DNA of 64,000 nucleotides, taken from Alligator mississippiensis. Taxonomy: Eukaryota > Chordata > Crocodylia > Alligatoridae. Position 1 is the first letter of the stretch, and each line of letters opens with the position of its first letter. Below the pieces are notes generated by a model, which worked only from the letters and a program-made list of their open reading frames with translations, had not been told where the DNA came from and searched no databases. Shown piece by piece: positions 55,241 to 64,000 of this stretch. The DNA is taken from contig NC_081828.1 in assembly GCF_030867095.1 (NCBI RefSeq), forward strand, positions 51,747,434 to 51,811,433, read 5' to 3'. A program made the position numbers and the translations under genes.

Positions 55241-58200
55241 TCAGCCCCTGGGCAGCGTGCTCCGCCAGAGCAGGCAGAGCTGCAGGCAGGCAGGCGAAGC
55301 AGAGCCCGCTCTTGTAACCGTGCCCGCGCCTGTCATTCCAGCGTGGAGACCGGCCGTGGCCGTGGGCGCCGTGGACTGCCAGAACGAGTGCAAAACCAAG
55401 GAGTGCGGGAACTTCGACGTGCCTGTATTCCCGACACTGAGGGTAAAGTCTGCACGGCCTGGGGGGGCGGGAGGAGAGCAGAGCCTGGCCCCTCTGCCTG
55501 GTGTCAGCACTCGGGCCTGTGTGACATTGCACATGTGCCAGGCAGCAGTGTCACGGACAGTTCCTCATTGGCTCTGGTCGTAGGATCGTAGCGAAGCGGG
55601 GCTGGAAGGGACCTCCAGAGGTCATTGAGTCCTACCCCTTGCCTGAGTCATCCCAACCATCCCATAAAAACCTTAATTTAAACCAGGGGTGGGCAAAATA
55701 TAGGCCAAATCCAGCCCTCCAAGGGATTTTATCCATCTCAGGGCAGGTCCTTCTGTCCCACCCAGCCCAAATGCAAGGGGGCAGCCTAGGCCATGGCACA
55801 TGTGGCTCGTCCCACTGCCCCTGGGTGCACAGTGAGGTTGGGATGGCGCGGTAGCTGAAACAGGCAGGCAGGGTCTCCATGGAGACCGGCCTGGGATCCC
55901 CACAGGCAGGGCACATTTGGCCAAATGGATGGGATGGGGCAGTGGGCCAGCAGGGATTAGCATCTGGGAGTGGGGGCACCAGGACCAGGATCCTGGAGCT
56001 GGGGCCAGGGCAGAGCCACGATCCAGTCCCTGCATGACAGATTGTGACCAGTCTGACCCAGGAGGGGGGCAGGGTGAATGCCTGTGACCCAGCTGCTGCT
56101 GCCTCCGCCCCACACAGGCATACGTGGGCAGCTCCAGTACAGTGCGGCTACAGAGTGGCACAGCCCAGCAGCATGGGTGGCCACAACGGACTGTGATAAG
56201 ATTAGGCTGCCCTGTGCTGTTGAGCTGTGGTGCACTGGGGCTGCCCACGTGTGCCTGTGCTGAGGCAGGGGGCAGCAGGGCTCCACCTCCTTTCTGGGTC
56301 AGGCTGGTCATGATATGTTGTGTGGGGAGTGGACTGCAGCTCTGCCCCAGCCCTAGCCCTACACTGTCACTGCCCCATGATCCTGGCCCCAGCCCTGCCC
56401 ATCCATCCCACATTCCTGGATGCCACTCCCTGCCTGTGGCCCCATCCCGTCTGCCCAAACAAGTGTGCCCTGCCATCAGGAGTCCCAGGCTGGTCTAGTA
56501 ATCTACTATTTAGGGATTTTTGGTGAGCTGCTGCAGGCCGGGGGTGGGGAGGGTTGTGGTGCTGACCCAGCCCTAAGTGGCCCTCCAGCCCAAATAATTG
56601 CCCACTCCTGATCTAAACTCTGTGTAAGACTACTGTCAACCTTGATGCAACAGAGACCTAACACCCTAACCTGCCAGAGGTAAAGCAGGGGAACCATGGC
56701 AGCCAACATCCTACTTCTATGCAATGTTGTCAATACAGGCTCAAGAGATCCTGAGTAGAGGGCCACCCTCCTCCCCTGCACTCCTAGAGGAAGGCAAAAA
56801 CCCCCACAGTCCATACCAATCTGACCATGGGGTAAAATTCCTTCCTGACCCCAAATATGGTGATTGATCCGACCCTGAGCAGAGGCAAGACCCTGTAGCC
56901 CAGGGGTGGGCCGTTTTTTCAGCTGGAGCGCCACTTAATGAGTTTTGGTGAGCTGTCAAGGGCCGCAAACACAAAATCTCTTAGAAGATATCATTTTAAC
57001 AAATTATAGATAAAAACAAATTTGGAATAAACTGCTGCCGGAGGTGGTTCAAGCATCCACTTTGAACACCTTCAAGACACTTTTGGATGTTTATCTTGCT
57101 GGGATCCTATGATTCCTGCTGACTTCCTGCCCCTGGGCAGGGGGCTGGACTCGATGATCCTCCGGGGTCCCTTCTAGCCCGAATGTCTATGAAATCTATA
57201 TATAGAAAATCAAACCTCTATTACAACATATTTTAATTTTATTTAAAAAATAATTTTTGTCCTTATTTATGTTTTTTTGAGTAGTGTATATAGAGGTGAT
57301 TGCTTAATAGCTCAAAATAAAGTCTAACTCTTGTATATTGTGTCAGGGGTATGTGAGGTGTGAGGGGGTATGCATATTTATGTGGGGGGCTGCCTATGCA
57401 CTAGGTCCCAGGAGCCAACTGGGGGTTGGAGGAAGTGGGGACAGGGTAGGCAGTGTGTGCAACAGAGCTTGTTGGGGCAGGGTGGGACAGTCCACTCCAG
57501 CACCATGTAACCTGTGGCTGCCCCTGTAGCGCTATGCATGCGGCCGTGTCATACCCAGAGCAGCACACACCGCACTTCTGCCTGTACCCATTGACTGGCC
57601 AGCGTGCACAGCTTTCCTGTGCAACTGCAGCCATCTGGGTACTGCTCAGCTCCCTCCACCTCCAGTGGCTCTTCCTCCTCCTCCTCCTCCTGCACTTGGT
57701 GTGCTGCTGGGGAGGAGGGAGAGAGGGTAGAGCTGCAGCCGAGCAGGGCTCTAGCTCCAGTTCCTGGTTGCCTTCCTAGAGTGGGTGAAAAGTGGCTGGT
57801 AGCCAGAGCTGGAGCCCTGCATGCTGGGGCAGGAGTCACCTGGCAGCAGTACAGCCTTGGCAGGGATTAGTGTAGGCAAAAAATAGTCAGGCACATAGGA
57901 TTTGAGTGAGAATGGCAGAAGCCTTGTCGCAAGGCCTGTGGGGTGACTACAGGTTACCCACCTTATCTTTTTTCTGCTCCCTGTGCCACCAGGATGCTGA
58001 GAGATTTTGTTCCCATCTATGAATGGCATTGGGGTATCCAGTGGCTCTGTTATTGGCTGTTAACTTATGAAGTGCCAAACAGTTTGGTTGTTCTTTGGAT
58101 TGTGGTATTAAATTAGGTGTCTCTGCTAAAGTGGTCAGTAGTAAAATAGTTAATAGTTTTAAGGTTTGAGATGGTTAGACTTCAGACTCAGGAGCTTGCA

Positions 58201-61200
58201 AGAGGAGTGGCCAGGTCATACCACTCAGTGCAGTTGTTCCAGGCTCCCTGCAGATGGAGGCAGATGCTAAACTTGTGCAAACTGAGGCAGTGACAACTCT
58301 AAGGCTTTGTTTAAAAGTGCAAAGTTAGAAACCTATTCTAAAAACCTGTGCACTCAGATTTTGGAATTGGTGAGGCTCTGAGGTAATGGAGTATGTGGGT
58401 CTTTCTGTGGGTTGCTCCCTTGTTTTGTGGGGGGCCTGCCTCTTACACCCTATTCCTACAGTCCGTATCCACTGACCTCATCTTGTTGAAGGCAGGACCT
58501 CTGAGGGCTGGTGCTGGGAAGGCTGACAGGTAACTTGGGAATTCCCTCTACTTTCCTCCCCCTCAACCTGTCAGAGCCCCAGCGGGTGTTTGCCCTCCAG
58601 GGTGCAAAGATCTGTTTGTTCACTGAGGCTTTGGCCAAAAGGCAGGACAGGATGCTGACTGGGTATGCTAATTGGGAGATCTGTAGAGTTTGCCTTGTGT
58701 CAATTATCAGACAAATGCGTGTCTGTTTCACTGATGAATCTGTGTGTTCTTGGAAGCTGCAGAGACCTGGTACAAATTTCCAACTGTCATTCATATGACA
58801 TTCACTTCAGAATTTAATGGGCCGTCTACATCACGTTCATCACCCTTTGATTTCAGAGCATTGTGATGATCCACTATCTCTTTGAAGAGGGGGACACTGA
58901 GGTCCAGAGAAGTGAAGTGATCTGTCCTAGGACTTCAGGTGGTCATTGAAGAGCCAGCTGATGCTGGTGATAAAACCCGGGTCTCTGGACTCCACTCCCA
59001 GGCCTCGTGTGCAGGACTGTGCTGTATCTTGCTGTGCTGTAGATTTTAACAAACTCTTTGAAGTGCTCTCTGGACACCCAATGTCCCTTGTTTTGTTTCA
59101 GGTTTTCAAACCTAATTCCACAAAACAAGAGGATGGAAAGGACATACATGGTAAGTATTAGGCTGCTTTTTAACCCTTTTCGTTGGAAGCTGCTCCCACA
59201 GTTTTCCTCATGGAGTTGCTTTCCTTTGAGCTTCATTTGACCTCTGCTGAGTAACAGGGCAAGGGTCAGGCCCGTTGGGGGCATTGCCAGGGGAGGGAAG
59301 CTCTTGAATGACTTCTTATAGGTGGCAACCTATAAGTACATGAGGGGTGTGCATCAGGATCTGGGGGAACACCTGTTCACCAGAGCTCCCCAGGGGATGA
59401 CAAGGTCCAACAGTCACAAACTCCTGCAACACCATTTTAGGCTGGACAGAAGGAAAAACTTCTTTACTGTCCAAGCCCCCAAGGCGTGGAACTGACTCCC
59501 CCCCAGAGGTGGTGCAAGCACCTACTCTGGACACTTTCAAGAAACATTTGAATGCTTATTGCTTATCTTGCTGGGATCCTTTGACCCTAGCTCACTTCCT
59601 GCCCCTTGGGTAGGGGGCTGGACCCAATGATCTTACAAGGTCCCTTCCAACCCTAATGTCTATGAAATCCTTGCCTCATGAGGGAAAATCCCTAAAAGTC
59701 ACCATTGTAGCCTAAGCTGAACTTCATAAAAGAGACATATATCTCTGCTCTGATCCCTTAATTGTTGGGTTGTAGAGGTTGTCAGGTAGACTGGGGAAGT
59801 GCACACTAAACCCAATAGCTCTTCAAACCCTCCCCTGTAAGGTGACAGAGCTGTGGCTACAGGACTGGAGGGAGCCAGCATAGCTGGGATTTGGGGCTAG
59901 CAACGGATGTGTTTGCTACTAAGCAAGAGACACCATCTGTGGTTTCTTGTATGGGCTGCTCTGGGTTGAGACCTGTGTATTTGGTTCCCTCTACAGCTAA
60001 CACAGATGTTTCGGTCCTGAGACAAAGCATAATCACCAACCTGGAGAAATACATGGATCCCTCACTTGGACTGAAACCTGCACAGTAATTGGAGGGCAAC
60101 AGAATAGCAGTTACCCGTTTTGCATTGTTTGTGTGTGTGCATGTGAGAAAGAGACACAGGAGCCAGGTGGGGAGGCTGTGGGCAAGAGGGTGGGGGTGTG
60201 AAAGATCAGGAAAGGAGTGTGCCCATCCTTACCAAGGCTTTGAGTAGCAGTTCTATCAGGAAAACTGCAGTGTTTCTTGGTCCCAAACCTAGGTTCTTCC
60301 ACACATTTATAACAGTGTGCATATACTCATTTCAGAAGCACTTGTGTCATCATTTCTAAATTAATTCCTTTGGGAGTGCACTGGAGGCCTTTCCTAGGCT
60401 TCCTCTATGAGGCTGCCCAGACACACCATAAACAAAACTAGGGCTGCAGCTAAGGTCCTTGATTTTAAAAGTTCTGGTCTGGGAAAATAAGCACTTAGAT
60501 TAATTGGCCATGAATTGTTAAAATTAAATGAAAGAATAAGCAAAATATACAAGAGTTCCTTTCTACTAAGGTTCTCAATTTCAAAATGGCAGACTGTCAT
60601 AAACTAAGAGCACTACTGTAATTACCTAAATCCAGGATGACCCTGAATTTAAGATGAACCCCCAATAATTAGATTCTATATTTATAAATTTGTTATAATT
60701 TTCTATGTATATAATCTAATAATTTGAGAATAGTCTTGAATTCCCCCCACCACCATTGCAGGTGGTATGGGGCAGATGGTGGGGGGACAGATGATAGGAG
60801 GGGCAGGCAGTTCCCCCTTTGTACCTGCCCCCCCTGCAGCCTTGGACCCCTGCCCCCCATTTTCATCCCACACCATTTCTGCCCCTCTGGCCCCCCCCCC
60901 CCCCAGCTTTGGGTCCCTACCCCCCATCTCTCCTCTACTTGCCCATCCCCTTCTCACCCCTCTGTCACTGCCAGGAGGCTCCATCCCCACTGCAGCCTGG
61001 GGCATGGAGCACAGCCCCCACCCAGCCCCATAGCAGCAACACAGAGCCAGCAGCACTGCTAGGGTGCTGGGCTGGGGCTGTGGTCCATGCTCCAGAATGC
61101 AGTGGGGACCAACCTGACGATGCCAGAGCAAGTGTAAGTGGGAGATGGGACAGGGCAAGGAGGTGCCTGCGGCATGGCGAGGGGTGGAGACAGGGACCCA

Positions 61201-63161
61201 AGGCTGCTGACAAGAAAGGTACGGGATGCAGAGGCAGCAGCAGGGCAGGCAGCAGCTGCGGCTGCCACCCCAACCTGGGGTTGGGGCTGGAGCTGCAACA
61301 GCCATCTGCCCGTTGCCACCTTGTACTTGATTCCAAGAAGTGATGTTTGTCCCCTCCTGTTAAATGGAGGGAAAAAAAATCATCTTGGAATCAAGTATAT
61401 AGGGTAGTTAGAAAAGTCAACTGGACTGAGATCATTAGAGACTGGAATATGGGAGAGGCTTGGAGCTTCTGCAAGTCAAAAATATGCAAACTATCTAGAT
61501 CTTGTATCCCAAGTAACAGGGAAATTATTTGTAGGGAAGGGCTCACGACGAAAGTGGATAAAGAACCATTTCCAAAAGATATTAGGAGTAAGCAGAAACC
61601 CTGTAAAAATGGAAAAGGGGACTGATCAATAAACAAAGCTGTGTGTAAGAGGTCAGGAATGTTTGAGAGAGAGTGAGAATTGCCTAAAGTTAAACTGAGA
61701 TAGACCTTGCAAAGGATATTAAAACACCTAGCAAAAAGTTCTTCAGCTTTAAATTAAAAACAAACAAACAAGGAAAGAAGACATGAAGGTAGGGATAGTG
61801 TGTAGTAAAGATGAGAAAGAGATTAAAGATAATCTTGGTATGCCCCCAAAATAGAATGAATATTGAACCATAGTCTTCAGTATGTCTGATGACAGTGAAC
61901 ATGAGGAGTGGGGGGTTGGGAGGAAAGACGCTAATGGGAACAAGAGTGTGAAAATGGACATCCTCAACTAGGATGAATGGAATAAGCTCCTGTCCAGAAT
62001 TCTGAGAGCTGTTGCACAGGAGAATAGCAAAGATTTTTATTTTTAATCAGTCAAACTGGAAGTGGTGCCTGGTGCCTGCTGCTCCTTCCACAGATACTTC
62101 CAACCCCATTATTCTATGTATTCTGTCTAACATGTCTGTGTCCCAGCTCAAAGAGTTGCACCCTGAGTGGTGCCGCCTATCTGTTCTTCATGCACTTATT
62201 GTCACTTTTCCAGTGCTTGCATGGAGGGAATGTTCCTGTTTTATTTATGACCCATCTCATTATTTTGCTTTCCTTGCAGCACAGAGGAGGTTCATGGCTT
62301 CTTTCAGAAAAACAATGTCATGTACCTGGCCTTGATCTTTGAGAAGAACGACTCATTTGTGGGCAGAGAGGTGATGTTTTATTGTAATGTCTATGTTGCT
62401 GAAGCCCCTGCAGTAATGGGTGGGATTCCTCTATCCCTTGTGCTTGGCGCTGTCAGCACATGTAAAGAGAGGACAGTCCTTTTCCCAAAGGTTTCTTCCA
62501 AGCAGTGTGTCCAGAGGAGCAAGTTCCCCTTCCACCACTGCACCACTGCAGAGTTTAATTGACATCGATGCATAATATTAGTGTTGGACCCTTCTTTATG
62601 CCCCAAAGATATTAGTTTCCAAAGATATTACGTGCCATTTGCTGAAGTGGAGAGTCTGAGACCCAAGGAACTGCTAGTTTTACAGTTTTACAATTTAAAC
62701 CTACAAAGTTTTACAATTAAACCCATTTCTACCCCAACTTGGGCCAGTCCCTTACTTCCTCTGTGGCTCTAGTGGTTCAATACTTTTCTACCTCTGAGGG
62801 ATACTGGAAAGGTCAGGAAATGTTTGGACACTGCCTGGAGGATGTGAAGGGTTGTACTGGGGTTGAGTCATCTTGCTGGCCTGGAGAAGCTATGGGCTTC
62901 CTGTTACACTCCATATGGTCAGCTCTACCCACAGAGGAAACCTGTTGTGATGGGTCTGGTCCCTGGGATGTCCTGTTCCATGAGTAGCCTGACCTGGGAG
63001 CATCTTGTAATAATGCAGGTGATCCTGGACATGCAGCAGTATGAGGACATTGCTGTCAGGCGAGTCCTGAGCAGTGAGAAGAAGCTGGTGGAAGAGTACA
63101 ATGTGACTACCTTCCCTTCTGCCTACCTGCTTAGCAGCAATGGCTCCTCTGCCATCAAAGT
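54920..63161 (+). CDS. QSOX1: QSOX-family sulfhydryl oxidase, N-terminal part (6 exons, 3' end outside window)
   Basis: QSOX enzymes make disulfides in secretory proteins, passing electrons from thioredoxin-like domains to an FAD/Erv domain and oxygen. Exons 54920-55145, 55342-55442, 59102-59150, 59997-60084, 62280-62370 and 63019-63161 join in phase to 232 codons plus two bases. A hydrophobic signal peptide spans residues 1 to about 21 (MARVLLLVLVLVPVPALLGA). Trx1 follows, with WVVEFYASWCSDC (Cys57 and Cys60) and a likely cis-Pro in VFPTLR (Pro106), then the start of Trx2 (YLALIFEKNDSFVGRE, TTFPSAYLL). N-glycosylation sequons are NST, NVT and NGS. The oddity is CSDC instead of CGHC, with extra cysteines in CQNECKTKEC. 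Position after CEP350 favours QSOX1 or a tandem paralogue. The Erv domain lies beyond the window. Confidence 0.88.
55342..55442 (+). CDS. QSOX1: QSOX exon 2
   Basis: 101 nt, acceptor ATTCCAG and donor GTAAAG. It encodes WRPAVAVGAVDCQNECKTKE and CGNFDVPVFPTLR. The WRP, DC and FPT positions match QSOX family spacing. Confidence 0.92.
55575..56900 (-). mobile_element. CR1 LINE 3'UTR fragment, antisense, split by hAT
   Basis: Plus-strand text ATCGTAGCGAAGCGGGGCTG and GGAAGGGACCTCCAGAGGTC is the CR1 3' end read backwards (55575-55683). The sequence resumes at 56611 and includes AAATTCCTTCCTGACCCCAA, another CR1 3'UTR signature. The hAT copy 55684-56610 is nested inside. Confidence 0.75.
55684..56610. 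mobile_element. Long hAT element (927 bp), CAGGGGTGGGCAA family
   Basis: Begins CAGGGGTGGGCAAAATATAG and ends ATAATTGCCCACTCCTG, inverted repeats of each other. The flanks ATTTAAAC and ATCTAAAC are an 8-bp target duplication with one mismatch. The orientation and end sequences match the element at 5661-6756. The GC-rich interior is non-coding. Confidence 0.92.
56901..57022 (+). mobile_element. Left end of a hAT-like element, CAGGGGTGGGCC
   Basis: CAGGGGTGGGCCGTTTTTTC, then CTTAATGAGTTTTGGTGAGC, match the left part of the short hAT copies. The AT-rich continuation differs, so this is a variant. A CR1 fragment interrupts it at 57023 and a right end was not found with confidence. Confidence 0.7.
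57023..57200 (+). mobile_element. CR1 LINE 3' fragment
   Basis: GGAATAAACTGCTGCCGGAG through GGGCTGGACTCGATGATCCT to CGAATGTCTATGAAATCTAT. It represents the last 180 bp of a CR1 related to the copy at 16125. Confidence 0.9.
57665..57690. repeat. CTC-rich simple repeat
   Basis: CTTCCTCCTCCTCCTCCTCC inside a GC-rich intronic block. Confidence 0.85.
59102..59150 (+). CDS. QSOX1: QSOX exon 3
   Basis: 49 nt, acceptor TTTCAG and donor GTAAGT. It encodes VFKPNSTKQEDGKDIH with an NST glycosylation sequon, and ends one base into an Ala codon. Confidence 0.85.
59151..59996 (+). other. QSOX1: QSOX intron 3
   Basis: Contains a CR1 3' fragment (59321-59670); the rest shows nothing recognised. Confidence 0.8.
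59321..59670 (+). mobile_element. CR1 LINE 3' fragment
   Basis: Decayed C-terminus of the RT frame (ATYKYMRGVHQDLGEHLFTR and onward), then the GGGCTGGACCCAATGATCTT 3'UTR and the CTATGAAATCC end. It is related to the CR1 at 16125 but more diverged. Confidence 0.92.
59997..60084 (+). CDS. QSOX1: QSOX exon 4
   Basis: 88 nt, acceptor CTACAG and donor GTAATT. It encodes NTDVSVLRQSIITNLEKYMD and PSLGLKPA. Known QSOX1 proteins carry a Cys-containing WPPACP motif around here, as I recall; it is replaced by MDPSLGLKP. Confidence 0.9.
60085..62279 (+). other. QSOX1: QSOX intron 4
   Basis: Contains a TIR element with an internal palindrome (60614-61406). From 61.4 to 62.3 kb there is nothing recognised. 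Confidence 0.8.
60614..61406. mobile_element. TIR element with internal palindrome (793 bp)
   Basis: Left end TACTGTAATTACCTAAATCC and right end GGAATCAAGTATATAGGGTA are degenerate inverted repeats (compare TACGGTATTTACCC at 29583). Inside the left end, TGAATTTAAGATGAACC and AGAATAGTCTTGAATTC form a second inverted pair around an AT-rich centre (60640-60745). The remainder is pyrimidine- and GC-rich and non-coding. The element starts and ends with TA, which could include a TA target duplication. Superfamily not decided. Confidence 0.7.
62280..62370 (+). CDS. QSOX1: QSOX exon 5
   Basis: 91 nt, acceptor CTTGCAG and donor GTGATG. It encodes TEEVHGFFQKNNVMYLALIF and EKNDSFVGRE, the most conserved stretch between this protein and other QSOX enzymes. 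Confidence 0.95.
62371..63018 (+). other. QSOX1: QSOX intron 5
   Basis: 648 bp with no repeat recognised. Confidence 0.8.
63019..63161 (+). CDS. QSOX1: QSOX exon 6 (last in window)
   Basis: 143 nt, acceptor ATGCAG and donor GTGAGT. It encodes VILDMQQYEDIAVRRVLSSE and EYNVTTFPSAYLLSSNGSSA, with NVT and NGS sequons. It ends two bases into a codon, so the gene continues right of the window. Confidence 0.95.
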
Positions 63162-64000
63162 GTGAGTCCTTCCCTACCAATTCCCAGGTTGGAAATAGGC
63201 AGCCTCTGTTGTTAGCTTGTTAAGGTTTCACCTGTACTGTACTCAGAGACTGCGGGTATGAATCCTGGCAATGCTGGATTGATGATGGACAGGCTGCTTG
63301 TGCTGGGACAGGGAGTGTGACTCTCAGTCCCTGTTGGAGGCTCCCAGGGCACTTGCATAGTGCCTGAACAGTGATGTCCAGCAGGAGTTCTGTGGAGGCC
63401 TTTAGACTTTGATAGAGACCATGTTCTCTGCAGAACTTTTTAAAGCTATTTTACAGAGCTTAATATATAATCCTGCCCTGACCAGAGAGCTGTGAGCTGG
63501 TTTGAAACCCTCTTTAGAAAGAGAGGACATAATTGCTCTCTGCAGCTACAGGCTCTCTCCTACAGAGAGGAGCACATTGGGAAGAGGTTTCCTTAGGAAG
63601 GGTGCAGGGGAGGGCTTGGTGTCATCTTGACTTGCCATCAGATGGCAGGGCAGGTTTTCCAGCTGGGAAGTGTGGAATTTGTAAACCTCAGCTTGGTTTG
63701 CATGGCCTGGGGGGGGGGGATGGGGATGACTGGGTAGAAGTAGGGGAGGGGTGCTCCTGAAGGTGTGAGCTTGACCCAAGATCATAGTCATTGTTTCCTA
63801 GCCACAGAGCTGGGGGGGTGGGGGAGGAAATTACTTGTGATGAAGCTGTCTGTCCACCATGTGATTGCAGGCAAGCATTAAGTAGTGAAAGCAGAGTGAA
63901 AACTCACTGGCTGCTCACTGCCAACTTTCTGGGGCTTTCAGGCTGCTGGCTGTCCCACTGCCCAACAGATTTTCTTATCCTGGGCAGGTTTTCTTGGGAG
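63162..64000 (+). other. QSOX1: QSOX intron 6, 5' part
   Basis: Contains G-rich runs near 63.71 kb and 63.81 kb. No exon or repeat was recognised up to the window edge. Confidence 0.75.

Larger units (their letters stand above)
55443..59101 (+). other. QSOX1: QSOX intron 2 (3.7 kb)
   Basis: Contains an antisense CR1 fragment split by a long hAT element (55575-56900), a further hAT-like left end (56901-57022) cut by a CR1 piece (57023-57200) and a GC-rich stretch at 57.3-57.9 kb with a CTC repeat. From 58.0 to 59.1 kb nothing was recognised. Confidence 0.8.

Noticed and set aside
54322-55591. Open frames of 297-377 codons on both strands
   Set aside because: These are CpG-island artefacts around QSOX exon 1. 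The real coding part is 54920-55145, supported by the signal peptide, Trx motif and splice phase.
57523-57530. CTGTAGCG as the right target duplication of the hAT-like element at 56901
   Set aside because: It matches CTGTAGCC at 7 of 8 positions, but the adjacent sequence is not a convincing right terminus and such a match is expected by chance within a kilobase.
60703-61343. Open frames of 112-200 codons on both strands
   Set aside because: Pyrimidine-rich and GC-rich interior of the element 60614-61406, with no conserved domain.
1-64000. CRISPR arrays, operons, bacterial promoters, tRNA or rRNA genes
   Set aside because: None was seen. The introns, repeats and CpG island show vertebrate nuclear DNA.

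Overview
The window reads as nuclear DNA of a sauropsid, most likely a crocodilian. It holds large introns, many CR1 LINE copies (one with an 836-residue open reverse-transcriptase frame), many hAT-type terminal-inverted-repeat (TIR) elements and a CpG island. Taxon placement is an inference from repeat style, not a search result. The gene order, CEP350 followed by a QSOX1-type gene on the same strand, matches the known vertebrate neighbourhood of these two genes.

Region 1 (1 to about 43,255, plus strand) is the 3' part of CEP350, a centrosomal CAP-Gly protein. Twelve coding exons (502 to 39,330) join in phase into 1,333 codons plus a stop, about the C-terminal 43% of the roughly 3,100-residue protein. 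A long 3'UTR follows, with AATAAA signals at 43,012 and 43,231. The introns carry CR1 fragments, short and long forms of one hAT family (several with clear 8-bp target duplications), other TIR elements, a possible retrovirus-like fossil, and a 3'-truncated U4 snRNA fragment inserted into a CR1 copy.

Region 2 (about 43,260 to 54,540) is intergenic. It contains a decayed PIF/Harbinger transposase (about 44,600 to 45,850), unclassified sequence with short open stretches on both strands, and an AT-rich block resembling a solo LTR (about 52,813 to 53,730).

Region 3 (54,540 to 64,000, plus strand) opens with a CpG island and the first six coding exons of a QSOX-family sulfhydryl oxidase. These encode the signal peptide and the thioredoxin-like region. 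The gene runs off the right edge, so the catalytic Erv/FAD module is not visible. Its first thioredoxin active site reads CSDC instead of the CGHC usual in QSOX1, and the following segment has extra or shifted cysteines. It may therefore be a diverged paralogue rather than QSOX1 itself. Its introns hold nested CR1 and hAT insertions and a TIR element with an internal palindrome.

No complete new gene system is evident. The points most worth a second look are the U4/CR1 insertion, the CSDC oxidase, the short and long forms of the hAT family, and the GC-rich interiors shared by several unrelated TIR families.
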